Below, one piece after another: positions 40,553-48,990 of a DNA stretch of 64,000 nucleotides; the stretch's first letter is position 1, and each line of letters opens with the position of its first letter. Made by a program: the position numbers and the translations under genes. The notes beneath the pieces were generated by a model, which worked only from the letters and a program-made list of their open reading frames with translations, ran no database searches and was not told the DNA's origin. The stretch is from assembly GCA_963730065.1 (NCBI GenBank), contig CAVSQL010000013.1, forward strand, positions 1 through 64,000, given 5' to 3'. This stretch comes from UBA9676 sp963730065 (GTDB taxonomy: Bacteria > Actinomycetota > Actinomycetes > Streptosporangiales > Streptosporangiaceae).

Positions 40553-41755
40553 ATGCACCTCACCTATACCCCCGAGCAGGAACGGCTCCGCCAGCAGCTG
40601 CGCACCTACTTCGCCGGGCTCATGACCCCGGAGGTGCGCGAGGCGCTCACGGCCGCCGAGGGCGAGTACGGGAACGGGAAGGCCTACCGGCAGATCGTCC
40701 GGCAGCTCGGCCGCGACGGCTGGCTGGCCCTGTCCTGGCCCGCGGAGTACGGCGGGCGCGACGCGCCCGTGCTCGACCAGCTCATCTTCACCGACGAGGC
40801 GGCCGTGGCCGGGGTGCCCGTCCCGTTCCTGACCATCAATACGGTGGGCCCGACGATCATGCGGTTCGGCACCCCCGAGCAGAAGGCCCGCTACCTGCCC
40901 CGGATCGCCGCCGGCGAGATCCACTTCTCCATCGGCTACTCCGAGCCAGAGGCGGGCACTGACCTGGCCGCGCTGCGCACCCGCGCCGTCCGGGTGAAGG
41001 GGGATGGGGAGGCGGGTGGGGACGCTTACGTCATCGACGGCCAGAAGATGTGGACCAGCCTGATCCAGTACGCCGACTACGTGTGGCTGGCCTGCCGGAC
41101 CGATCCGGAGGCGCCCCGCCACCAGGGCCTGTCCATCCTCATCGTCCCCACGAGCGCGGCCGGCTTCTCCTGGACGCCGGTGCGCACGGTCGCCGGAACC
41201 ACCACCAGCGCCACCTATTACAGCGACGTGCGCGTGCCCGCCTCCGCCCTGGTCGGCGAGGAGAACCAGGGCTGGCGGCTGATCACCAACCAGCTCAACC
41301 ACGAGCGGGTCGCCCTCACCTCGGCCGCCCCGGTCCGGTCCGCGCTGCAGGCGGTGTGCGACTGGGCCCGCGCTACCAAGCTGGCCAGCGGCCAGCGCGT
41401 CATCGACGCCGAATGGGTCCAGCTCAACCTGGCCCGGGTGCACGCCAAAGCCGAGTTCCTCAAGCTGCTCAACTGGCGGATCGCGGCGGAGGGCGGGCCG
41501 GGCCCCGGCCCGGCGGCGGCCTCGGCCACGAAGGTGTTCGGCACCGAGTTCGCCACCGAGGCCTACCGGCTGCTGATGGAGGTGCTCGGCGCGAACGCGC
41601 AGGTCCGCGACGGATCCGCGGGCGCCATCGTGTCCGGCCGGATCGAGCGGATGCACCGGTCCGCGCTGATCCTGACCTTCGGCGGCGGCACCAACGAGGT
41701 ACAGCGCGACATCATCGCCGCCACGGCGCTGGGCCTTCCCGCCGGCCGCCGCTGA
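40553..41755 (+). CDS. fadE26: Acyl-CoA dehydrogenase FadE26-like (ChsE4)
   Basis: A 400-aa acyl-CoA dehydrogenase matching FadE26/ChsE4, which with FadE27/ChsE5 forms an alpha2beta2 flavoenzyme that dehydrogenates the C8 side chain of 3-oxo-cholestenoyl-CoA. Near-identical blocks include LMTPEVREALTAAEGEYG, FSIGYSEPEAGTDLAALRT, NGQKMWTSL-type IDGQKMWTSLIQYADYVWLA and FGGGTNEVQRDII. The likely catalytic base is Glu251 (NQLNHERVAL). Residues about 149-157 (KGDGEAGGD) are an insertion compared with the mycobacterial protein and are encoded by the 28-bp repeat also found at 19322. fadE27 starts 16 bp later. Confidence 0.94.
   Translation: MHLTYTPEQERLRQQLRTYFAGLMTPEVREALTAAEGEYGNGKAYRQIVRQLGRDGWLALSWPAEYGGRDAPVLDQLIFTDEAAVAGVPVPFLTINTVGPTIMRFGTPEQKARYLPRIAAGEIHFSIGYSEPEAGTDLAALRTRAVRVKGDGEAGGDAYVIDGQKMWTSLIQYADYVWLACRTDPEAPRHQGLSILIVPTSAAGFSWTPVRTVAGTTTSATYYSDVRVPASALVGEENQGWRLITNQLNHERVALTSAAPVRSALQAVCDWARATKLASGQRVIDAEWVQLNLARVHAKAEFLKLLNWRIAAEGGPGPGPAAASATKVFGTEFATEAYRLLMEVLGANAQVRDGSAGAIVSGRIERMHRSALILTFGGGTNEVQRDIIAATALGLPAGRR
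40995..41022 (+). repeat. 28-bp G-rich dispersed repeat, copy 2, inside fadE26
   Basis: Identical to 19322-19349 over 28 bases. It is read in frame as VKGDGEAGGD, a surface-loop insertion in FadE26, and has four G-runs of three or more (G-quadruplex pattern). A looser G-run (42193-42210) occurs at the equivalent loop of fadE27. Confidence 0.8.
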
Positions 41756-41771
41756 GGACCCGGAGAAACCC

Positions 41772-42887
41772 ATGGACTTCATGCAGAACGAAGACGAGCG
41801 CGAACTCGCCGCCCTCAGCCGGGACATTCTCACCAGCCGGCTGACGCCGGAGCGGCTGCGCGCGGCCGAGGCCGACGGGTTCGACCCGGCGCTGTGGGCC
41901 GACCTGGCCGGCGCGGGCGTGCTGGCCGCCGCGCTGCCCGAGCCGCTGGGCGGGGCCGGGCTCGGCCTGCTCGCGCGGTGCGCGGTCCTCACCGAGACTG
42001 GCCGCGCGGTGGCGCCGGTCCCCTACCTCGCCTCGATCGTGCTCGGCGCCAGTGCGCTGGCCCGGTTCGGCACCCCGGACCAGCAGCGCCAGTGGGCGGC
42101 GCCGGCGGCCCGCGGCGAGCTCATCCTGACCGCCGCGCTGGCCGAGGAGGACGGCGACGACCCGCGGGTGCCGTCGGCCACCGCCGAGCCAGTGAGGGGG
42201 GGTGGGGGATGGCTGCTGTCCGGGGTGAAGACCACCGTGCCCGCCGCCCCGCTGGCCGCCCTGATGCTGGTGCCGGCCGCGACGCCGCAGGGGGTCACCG
42301 TGTTCCTCGTCGCCCCGGGCGACGAAGGCGTTGCCGTGACGCGCCAGCAGGTCACAGGCGGCGGCGCCGGCCGGGTCGTGCTGGCCGAGGTCCGGCTGCC
42401 CGGGGACCGGGTGCTCGGCAGCCCTGCGTCGGGCCTGGAGATCACCGACTGGCTGGTGGCCCACGGCACCGTGGGGCTGTGCGCGCTGCAGCTCGGCGTG
42501 GTGGAGCGCGCGCTGGAGCTGACGTCGGAGTACGCGCGGAACCGGGTGCAGTTCGGCAAGCCGATCGGCAGCTTCCAGGCGGTGGCGCAGCGCCTGGCGG
42601 ACGCCTACATCGATGTGGAAGCCGTCCGGCTCACGATGTGGCAGGCCGCCTGGCGGCTGTCGGCCGGCCTGCCCGCCGGGACCGAGGTCGCCACCGCCAA
42701 GTTCTGGGCCGCCGACGCGGGCCACCGGGTCGCGCACGCTGCGGTGCACGTGCACGGCGGCGTGGGCATCGACCTGGACTACCCGCTGCACCGCTACTTC
42801 ACCGCCGCCAAGCGATGCGAGTTCGCGCTCGGCGGCGCCACCGCCCAGCTGCGCCGCATCGGCGCTGCCCTGGCCAGCGTCGGCTAA
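41772..42887 (+). CDS. fadE27: Acyl-CoA dehydrogenase FadE27-like (ChsE5)
   Basis: A 371-aa partner subunit matching FadE27/ChsE5. Typical parts: ALWADLAGAGVLAAALPEPLGGAGLGLL, PYLASIVLGASALARFG, TSEYARNRVQFGKPIGSFQAVAQRLADAYIDVEAVRL, AHAAVHVHGGVGIDLDYPLHRYF and FALGGATAQLRRIG. In these heteromers the two subunits complement each other at the FAD and active sites, so neither works alone. It follows fadE26 by 16 bp under the same KstR-like box. A GGGGGGGTGGGGG tract encodes a Gly-rich loop near residue 141. Confidence 0.93.
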   Translation: MDFMQNEDERELAALSRDILTSRLTPERLRAAEADGFDPALWADLAGAGVLAAALPEPLGGAGLGLLARCAVLTETGRAVAPVPYLASIVLGASALARFGTPDQQRQWAAPAARGELILTAALAEEDGDDPRVPSATAEPVRGGGGWLLSGVKTTVPAAPLAALMLVPAATPQGVTVFLVAPGDEGVAVTRQQVTGGGAGRVVLAEVRLPGDRVLGSPASGLEITDWLVAHGTVGLCALQLGVVERALELTSEYARNRVQFGKPIGSFQAVAQRLADAYIDVEAVRLTMWQAAWRLSAGLPAGTEVATAKFWAADAGHRVAHAAVHVHGGVGIDLDYPLHRYFTAAKRCEFALGGATAQLRRIGAALASVG

Positions 42888-43307
42888 CGCCATGAGCACG
42901 GACGCTCTCGCGGCTCAGTAGGGCATCCAATTCAGTGGCGCCGGGCTGTAGTAGAACCGGACCTCGGATAGGCCAGTCAGCATCCGGCAGGACTTCGCGT
43001 GTCCAGTTGGGCCCGGTGCGCAACGGAGATCCTTTTTGCTCCCTTGGTACGGACGGCTGATTTGCAGGCAAAGCATGCGCGTGGAGTGGCTGTGCGATAG
43101 TGGCACCGCATTCCACGTGTAGGTGTCCAGCAGCTTTGCAGTTAGTCGAACGTGTATTCTATAGTTCTCCCATGACCAGGCCGGGCTGTTGTGGACGGGT
43201 TGCGCACGCCGCGCCACGGTACGCGACCCGGGCCGCCAGCGTGGCCCGCGGCTCATACTTGAAAGCGGTCCTAGGTGACTGTGCCCCAGACGCACGGGAA
43301 GAGTGTC
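42888..43307. other. Non-coding stretch of lower GC between fadE27 and the amidase gene
   Basis: About 420 bp without a convincing gene. It is visibly poorer in GC than its neighbours, especially 42900-43180. A minus-strand open frame crosses it (about 42915-43397), but its product resembles no family I know and has no normal start. At 43147-43160 there is a degenerate AACGTGTA-TTCTA resembling a KstR box with an extra base. No tRNA, IS or terminator was identified. It may be decayed foreign DNA. Confidence 0.5.
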
Positions 43308-44144
43308 ATGCCGATGACGCACAGGAACAGACAGATCATGGGCGTAGCCGCGGCGATCATGGCCTGCCTCGTCACGATGGCCTGCGACGGTATCCACCTG
43401 GGCAACTCAGCTCAGGTTCCCGCCCCGGCGGTGTCGCCCTCTGATATTCAGCCGAGCGGCAGTTCATCGGCCACGCCCGCGGGAACGCTGGCAGGAGCGG
43501 TCGTCGGCATCGACCCCGGCCATAACGGCCTGAACGGCACTGACCCCTCCTACATCAACCGGCTGATCTGGAACGGCCGCGAGCAGGAAACCTGCGACAC
43601 CACCGGCACGCAGACCGACGGCGGCTACACCGAGGCCCAGTTCAACTTCCGGATCGCGATGTTTCTCCGCGCCGATCTGCTTCAGGACGGCGCGCGGGTG
43701 GTCATGACCCGGGACACCAACCACGGCGTCGGGCCCTGTGTCACCCGCCGGGCCCAGATACTCAACCGCGGCCACGCCAATGTGGCCATCGACATCCATG
43801 CCGACGGCGGGCCGCCGTCGGGGCGGGGCTTCACGGTACTCGAACCCGTCCCCGACGGGCCGAACGACAAGGTAATCGCCTCGTCGGAGCGTTTCGGCAG
43901 CGATGTGCGCTGGGCGCTCCTGCGGTACACACAGATGCCGGTCAGCACCTACGACGGAGCCGACGGCATCAGCTACCGCAATGACCTCGCCGGCCTCAAC
44001 CTCACCCGCGTGCCCAAGGTCTTGATCGAGTGCGGCAACATGCGCAACGCCACCGATGGGGCCATGCTGGTCTCCGCCGCCTTCCAGCGGCGTCTAGCGC
44101 ACGCGCTGGAGGCAGCGATCATCCGGTACCTGGGCCAGGCCTAG
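43308..44144 (+). CDS. Lipoprotein N-acetylmuramoyl-L-alanine amidase (Amidase_3)
   Basis: A 278-aa exported amidase that cuts the lactyl-peptide bond of peptidoglycan. The signal peptide RNRQIMGVAAAIMACLVTMAC ends in a lipobox with Cys26, so the protein is probably membrane-anchored. After a Ser/Pro linker the Amidase_3 domain starts at VVGIDPGHNG. Zinc ligands are His72, Glu109 (YTEAQFNF) and His164 (IDIHADG); Glu241 (LIECGNMRN) is the catalytic glutamate. It resembles mycobacterial Rv3717. ATG 43308 is used; a GTG at 43275 would add 11 residues. No link to the steroid genes is evident. Confidence 0.9.
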   Translation: MPMTHRNRQIMGVAAAIMACLVTMACDGIHLGNSAQVPAPAVSPSDIQPSGSSSATPAGTLAGAVVGIDPGHNGLNGTDPSYINRLIWNGREQETCDTTGTQTDGGYTEAQFNFRIAMFLRADLLQDGARVVMTRDTNHGVGPCVTRRAQILNRGHANVAIDIHADGGPPSGRGFTVLEPVPDGPNDKVIASSERFGSDVRWALLRYTQMPVSTYDGADGISYRNDLAGLNLTRVPKVLIECGNMRNATDGAMLVSAAFQRRLAHALEAAIIRYLGQA

Positions 44145-44209
44145 CCGAACGGGCGGGACAAGCCGCTGTCTGGGCAGTGTCGGCGCGGACGGCCGACCGG
44201 ACGAGCATG

Positions 44210-45241
44210 TCAGCCGCGGAGCAGGTCGACGACCGCGTCCAGGTGGCGCAGGTCGGTGCTGACGGAGAATGTAGTGAGGACGGTCCGCCGCCAGCGCTGG
44301 ATCTCGTCGGCGATCTTGGCCCACGGGCCGATCAGGGCGACGTCTTCGACCATCGAGGTCGGGACGGCGGCGATCGCACCCTTCTTGTCGCCGACGAGAT
44401 AACGGTCCTGGATGACGGCGGCCTGCGCCTCGTAGCCCATCCGGGCGAAGACCCCGTGGTGGTAGTTGACGCCGCGCGCGCCCATCCCGCCGATGTAGAG
44501 CGCGAGCGAGGGCCGCAGCAGGTCGGCCGCCCGTTCGGTGTCGTCATCGACGATGATGCGCATCGGGCCGCCCACCACGTCGAAGGTGGCGCTGGTGTGC
44601 CGGGCACCGGGGCGGGCGAAGCCCTCGGCGAGCGCGGCGGCGTAGAAGTCGTTCATGGCCGGCGAGAAGAACATGGTCAGCCATCCGTCGGCGATTTCGG
44701 CCGCCAGCGCGACGTTCCTGGGTCCCTCCGCGCCGAGATAGACCGGGATCTCGGCCCGGTACGGATGCAGGATGGAGCGCAGCGGCTTGCCCAGGCCCGT
44801 CCCGCCGGTCAGCGGCAGCTGGTAGTGCTTGCCGTCGTAGACGACCGGCCCCTCCCGCGCGATGATCGCGCGCAGGATGTTGACGTACTCCCGGGTGCGC
44901 TCGAGCGGGCGCGGGTACGGCTGGCCGTACCAGCCCTCGACCACCTGCGGGTTGCTGGTGCCGATCCCGATGATGACCCGGCCCCGGGTGAGATGGTCCA
45001 TCGTCATCGCCGCCATCGCCAGGGTCGCCGGCGGCCGGGCCGACAGCTGCGAGATGGCCGTGCCCAGGTGGACGTGCGAGGTACGCGATCCCCACCAGGC
45101 CAGCGGTGTCCAGGCGTCGCTGCCGTAGGCCTCCGCGGTCCAGATCTGGTCGAGCCGCAGCCGGTCGGCGGCGGCGAACAGCTCCGGCGCGTCCTCGGGT
45201 GGTCCGGAACCCCAGTAGCCGGCCATGGTCGAGATCTTCAT
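44210..45241 (-). CDS. LLM-class F420-dependent oxidoreductase (Rv3520c-like)
   Basis: A 343-aa luciferase-like TIM barrel of the F420-dependent class. Parts: DRLRLDQIWTAEAYGSDAWTPLAWWGSRTSHVHLGTAI, RVIIGIGTSNPQVVEGWYGQPYPRPLERTREYV and DGWLTMFFSP. In M. tuberculosis Rv3520c neighbours the Rv3521-ltp4-ltp3 genes, which also occur in this window, so it is probably part of the steroid regulon. It is third in a minus-strand operon behind fadD19 and the nitronate monooxygenase-like gene (gap 35 bp). The reaction is unknown. Confidence 0.88.
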   Translation of the reverse strand: MKISTMAGYWGSGPPEDAPELFAAADRLRLDQIWTAEAYGSDAWTPLAWWGSRTSHVHLGTAISQLSARPPATLAMAAMTMDHLTRGRVIIGIGTSNPQVVEGWYGQPYPRPLERTREYVNILRAIIAREGPVVYDGKHYQLPLTGGTGLGKPLRSILHPYRAEIPVYLGAEGPRNVALAAEIADGWLTMFFSPAMNDFYAAALAEGFARPGARHTSATFDVVGGPMRIIVDDDTERAADLLRPSLALYIGGMGARGVNYHHGVFARMGYEAQAAVIQDRYLVGDKKGAIAAVPTSMVEDVALIGPWAKIADEIQRWRRTVLTTFSVSTDLRHLDAVVDLLRG

Positions 45242-45276
45242 CTGCGGCCTTCCCCGTGGAGCGTCGCCCGCCTGTG

Positions 45277-46380
45277 TCAGCGCAATCCGTTAAGCCTGTT
45301 CATTGCCTCCTCAGTCTCGCTCAGCAGCGCGGAGATGACCTCAGCCACCGGGCGGACCTCGTTCATCCGCCCCACTATCTGCCCCACCGGCATCGGCACC
45401 AGGTCCGCCCGGCCCGAGTGCATCAGCCGCTGGTGTGCCTCGCTGACGAGCAGGTTCTGCAGTGGCATCGGGAGCGGCTGCGGTGCGCCCGGCTCGGCCC
45501 ACGCCTGCGTCCAGCGGTTGCGCAGCAGCCGGGCGGGCTTGCCGCTGTAGATGCGTGACCGGACGGTGTCCGACGAGGTCGCGGCCAGCAGCGCCTCCCG
45601 CAGGGCGGGCGCCGCCGAGGTCAGCGTGTACTCCCGCGTGATCAGCCAGGCCGAGCCCATCCAGACGCCGACGGCGCCCAGCGCCAGGGCCGCGGCGATC
45701 TGGCGGCCACAGCCGATCCCGCCCGCGGCCAGCACCGGCACCCGCGCGCCGACGGCGTTGACGATCTCCGGTATCAGCACCATGCTCGCGATCTCGCCGG
45801 TGTGCCCGCCGGCCTCATAGCCCTGGGCCACGACGATGTCCACGCCGGACCCGACGTGGTCGCGGGCGTGCCCGGCCTTCCCGGCCAGCGCCGCCACCAG
45901 CATGCCGCGCTCGTGAGCCCGCGCGATGACGTCGGACGGCGGCGGGCCGAGCGCGTTCGCGATCAGCCGGGCCGGATGGGAGAGGGCCACCTCGACGTGC
46001 TGCCGCGCCACCGAGTGCAGCCAGCCGAGCACGCCGTCGCCGGGCGGTGCGCCGTCGGGCAGCGGCGGCACACCGAGCTTGATCAGCGTGTCCTCGACGA
46101 AGTCCCGGTGCGCGGCCGGGATCAGCCCGCCCAGGTCGGCGGGCCCGCCCTCGGTGGGCTCGCGGGCGGGCATCACGACATCGACGCCGTAGGGCCGACC
46201 CTCGGTGTTGGCGTCCATCCATTGCAGGACGGCGTCCAGGTCGGCCGGGTCGTTGAAGCGGATGCAGCCGAGCACGCCCAGGCCGCCAGCCCGGCTGATC
46301 GCGGCCGCGACGTGCTCAGACGGGCTGAAGCCGACGATGGGGTGCTCGATGCCGAGCAGCGCGCACAGGGGCGTCCGCAC
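45277..46380 (-). CDS. Nitronate monooxygenase/enoyl reductase-family FMN protein
   Basis: A 367-aa FMN barrel of the 2-nitropropane dioxygenase family. GIEHPIVGFSPSEHVAAAISRAGGLGVLG, VAQGYEAGGHTGEIASMVLIPEIV and VLAAGGIGCGRQIAAALALGAVGVWMGSAWL are typical. It belongs to the same wide family as IpdC but is clearly a different branch. GTG 46380 has AAGGAGA upstream. It lies eight bases behind fadD19 and is presumably co-transcribed; a flavin-dependent dehydrogenation or reduction of a steroid CoA ester is plausible but unproven. Confidence 0.87.
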   Translation of the reverse strand: MRTPLCALLGIEHPIVGFSPSEHVAAAISRAGGLGVLGCIRFNDPADLDAVLQWMDANTEGRPYGVDVVMPAREPTEGGPADLGGLIPAAHRDFVEDTLIKLGVPPLPDGAPPGDGVLGWLHSVARQHVEVALSHPARLIANALGPPPSDVIARAHERGMLVAALAGKAGHARDHVGSGVDIVVAQGYEAGGHTGEIASMVLIPEIVNAVGARVPVLAAGGIGCGRQIAAALALGAVGVWMGSAWLITREYTLTSAAPALREALLAATSSDTVRSRIYSGKPARLLRNRWTQAWAEPGAPQPLPMPLQNLLVSEAHQRLMHSGRADLVPMPVGQIVGRMNEVRPVAEVISALLSETEEAMNRLNGLR

Positions 46381-46388
46381 GGTTCTCC

Positions 46389-48050
46389 TTACGCCGCCGG
46401 GTGGGCCGGGTGGCCCGGGTGACCGGGGTGGGCTGGGCGGCCGGCGCCGGGCGGCCGCCCCGCCGCCGGGTGGCTGGCCACGTAGCGGTGCGCCCATCCG
46501 TAGTCGGGCTTTCCGGCCGGCCCGCGGCTGATGGCGTCGACCAGCCAGATGCTGCGCGGCGCCTTGTAGCCGGCGATCTGGCCGCGGACGTGGGCCTCGA
46601 TCGTGGCCAGGTCGGGGGCCCGTCCCTCGCGCGGCTGCACCAGTGCCGCCACGCGCTGCCCGAGCCGCTCGTCGGCCAGGCCGATGACCAGCGCGTCGAA
46701 CACGTCGGGGTGGGACTTCAGCGCGCCCTCCACCTCCTCGGGGAAGACCTTCTCCCCGCCGGAGTTCACGCACGTATTGCCCCGGCCGAGCAGCGTCACC
46801 GAGCCGTCGGCCTCGATCCGCGCCAGGTCGCCGGGCACGGCATAACGCTTCCCGTCCACCTCGGCCAGCATCTCCGCGGTCTTGACCGGGTCCTTGTGGT
46901 AGCCGAGCGGGACGTGCCCGCCCCGGGCCAGCCGGCCGACCTGGCCCGGGCCCGCCGGGCGGCCCTGGTCATCCAGCACGATGACCTCCGGCCCGGGCGT
47001 GACGGTCGGGCCCCCCTGCTGCTCCGCACCCGCCGTCACCAGCCCGATGCCAGCGAAGCCGGTTTCGGTGGAGCCGATCGCATCGGTGATGACGACGCCC
47101 GGCAGCGCCGCCGCGAAGGCGTCCTTGACCACCGCGGAGAACAGCGCCCCGCTGGACGAGATGGCCAGCATGGACGAGGCGTCGTGCCCGCCCGCGTGGT
47201 AGGCCTCGATCAGCGGCCGGCCCATCGCGTCGCCGACGATGAAGATCAGGTTGACCTTGTGGCACTCGACCGCGCGCCAGACCTCGCCCGGGTCGAAACG
47301 GGGCGGCAGCACCACGGTGTCCCCCCCGAACAGCGCCGCCAGCATCGCCGCCTGGGCGGCGCCGTGGATGAGCGGGGCCGCGGTGAGCCTGACCAGCCCG
47401 GCCGACTCCAGGCCCTTGCGGGACTGCTCCCATTCGTCGGCCAGCGGGACACCGGTCAGGAAGTCGATGCCGCCGCCGAGCGTGCGCCAGATGTCCTCGT
47501 GCCGCCACATGACGCCCTTCGGATACCCGGTCGTCCCGCCGGTGTAGATGATGTAGACGTCATCGTTGCTGCGCGGCGGGAAGTCGCGGGCCGGCGAGGC
47601 GGCGGCCAGCGCGGCCGCATAGGCGGTCCCGCCGCTGAGGTCGGCGCCGCTGTCGTCCTCGATCACCACGGTGCCGCGCAGCCCGGCGGCGGCCCGCGCC
47701 GCCGCGGCGGCCCGGGGCGCCAACTGCCGGTCGCAGACGAGCGCGGCGAGGTCGGCGTCCGCGAACATGTACTGCAGCTCGTTCTCGGTGTACCGGTAGT
47801 TGATGTTGATCGCGACGGCGCGGAGCTTGCACGACGCGATCAGCGTCTCGGCGGCCTCGATGGAGTTGTGCGCGTAGAGCCCGACATGCCCCCCCGCCTC
47901 GACGCCGATCCCCGCCAGGTGGTGGGCGAGCCGGTTGGTATGTTCGTCAAGCTCGCGATAGGTCACCTGCCGCTGGCCCGAGATCACCGCGGTACGCTCA
48001 CCGAAGACGTCGGCGGCATGCTCGAAGAGGTCCGCGAAGTTCAGGGCCAT
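46389..48050 (-). CDS. fadD19: Steroid acyl-CoA synthetase FadD19-like
   Basis: A 553-aa adenylate-forming ligase matching FadD19 (Rv3515c), which loads CoA on the C27 steroid side-chain acid. Motifs: YIIYTGGTTGYPKGVMWRHEDI (P-loop A3), DAIGSTETGF (A5), GDLARIEADGSVTLLGRGNTCVNSGGEKVFPEEVE (A7-A8) and the A10 lysine in RGPAGKPDYGW. The last 25 residues are a His/Pro/Gly repeat tail. It is divergent from echA19 across a KstR-like box that sits 11 bp from the ATG, as Rv3515c and Rv3516 are in M. tuberculosis. Confidence 0.93.
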   Translation of the reverse strand: MALNFADLFEHAADVFGERTAVISGQRQVTYRELDEHTNRLAHHLAGIGVEAGGHVGLYAHNSIEAAETLIASCKLRAVAININYRYTENELQYMFADADLAALVCDRQLAPRAAAAARAAAGLRGTVVIEDDSGADLSGGTAYAAALAAASPARDFPPRSNDDVYIIYTGGTTGYPKGVMWRHEDIWRTLGGGIDFLTGVPLADEWEQSRKGLESAGLVRLTAAPLIHGAAQAAMLAALFGGDTVVLPPRFDPGEVWRAVECHKVNLIFIVGDAMGRPLIEAYHAGGHDASSMLAISSSGALFSAVVKDAFAAALPGVVITDAIGSTETGFAGIGLVTAGAEQQGGPTVTPGPEVIVLDDQGRPAGPGQVGRLARGGHVPLGYHKDPVKTAEMLAEVDGKRYAVPGDLARIEADGSVTLLGRGNTCVNSGGEKVFPEEVEGALKSHPDVFDALVIGLADERLGQRVAALVQPREGRAPDLATIEAHVRGQIAGYKAPRSIWLVDAISRGPAGKPDYGWAHRYVASHPAAGRPPGAGRPAHPGHPGHPAHPAA

Positions 48051-48061
48051 GGGTAAGAAAC

Positions 48062-48075
48062 TAGAACGTGTTACT
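48062..48075. promoter_or_regulatory. KstR-like operator between fadD19 and echA19
   Basis: TAGAACGTGTTACT keeps AACnnGTT and the first T of the KstR box but ends in T instead of A. It stands 11 bp from fadD19 and 38 bp from echA19. Confidence 0.7.
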
Positions 48076-48113
48076 GTTTTGGGCAACCCTCCGGCCGAGG
48101 AGAGATCGCCGTC

Positions 48114-48944
48114 ATGACCTCGACTCCCGTGCCCCCGCCCGCCGCGCCCCCGCCCGCCGATACCGGCCAGCCGCACGCGCTGATCGAGCGCCGGGGGCAC
48201 GTCCTGATCGTGACGATGAACCGGCCCGAGGCGCGCAACGCGCTCAGCGGGCCGATGATGGCGCTGATGCGCGAAGCCTGGGACCAGGTGGACAGCGATC
48301 CCGGGATCCGGGTCTGCGTGCTGACCGGCGCGGGCGGCGCATTCTGCGCCGGGGCCGACCTGAAGGCGATGGCCCGCTCCCACCCGGGCGAGCGGCCCGG
48401 GGACTGGGACCCGTCGGTGATCGAGCCGCTGCTCAAGGGCCGCCGCCTGGCCAAGCCGCTGATCGCCGCCGTCGAGGGGCCGGCCGTCGCGGGCGGCACG
48501 GAGATCCTGCAGGCCACCGACATCCGGGTGGCCGGCGAGAGCGCGAGGTTCGGCGTCCCCGAGGCGCGCTGGGGGCTCTTCCCGCTCGGCGGCTCGGCGG
48601 TGCGGCTGCCGCGGCAGCTCCCGTACACGGTCGCGGCCGATCTGCTGCTGACCGGCCGGCACATCAGCGCGGCGCAGGCCCGCGAGATCGGCCTGATCGG
48701 CCACGTCGTGCCGGACGGCCAGGCGCTGGCCACGGCGCTGGAGATCGCGGGGCAGATCGCCGCGAACGGCCCGGTCGCCGTGCGCGCGATCCTGCGGGCG
48801 ATGCGGGAGACCGAGGGCATGCCCGAGAACGACGCGTTCGCGGTCGAGGCCCGGATCGGCATGGCCGTGTTCGCCAGCGAGGACGCGAAGGAGGGCCCCC
48901 GCGCCTTCGCCGAGAAGCGCCCGCCGGTCTTCCGCGACCGCTAG
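48114..48944 (+). CDS. echA19: Steroid side-chain enoyl-CoA hydratase EchA19-like
   Basis: A 276-aa crotonase matching EchA19 (Rv3516), which hydrates the steroid side-chain enoyl-CoA made by the FadE26-FadE27 type dehydrogenase. Shared blocks: IERRGHVLIVTMNRPEARNALSG, GAFCAGADLKAM, AAVEGPAVAGGTEILQATDIRVAGESARFGVPEARWGLFPLGGSAVRLPRQ, IGLIGHVVPDGQAL and EGPRAFAEKRPPVFRDR. The first 22 residues are a Pro/Ala-rich addition. Complete. Confidence 0.93.
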   Translation: MTSTPVPPPAAPPPADTGQPHALIERRGHVLIVTMNRPEARNALSGPMMALMREAWDQVDSDPGIRVCVLTGAGGAFCAGADLKAMARSHPGERPGDWDPSVIEPLLKGRRLAKPLIAAVEGPAVAGGTEILQATDIRVAGESARFGVPEARWGLFPLGGSAVRLPRQLPYTVAADLLLTGRHISAAQAREIGLIGHVVPDGQALATALEIAGQIAANGPVAVRAILRAMRETEGMPENDAFAVEARIGMAVFASEDAKEGPRAFAEKRPPVFRDR

Positions 48945-48990
48945 CCCAGCTGTCCCCGGCAGCTGTCCGTGGACAGCCCTGGCCGTTCAG

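Noticed and set aside
43147..43160. KstR-like motif in the low-GC stretch
   Set aside because: Has an extra base between the half-sites and lies more than 140 bp from any steroid gene start.
42915..43397. Minus-strand open frame of 160 codons in the low-GC stretch
   Set aside because: No family match, overlaps the amidase start region, and the N-terminal part is antisense to its signal peptide. Kept only as a note in the gap entry.
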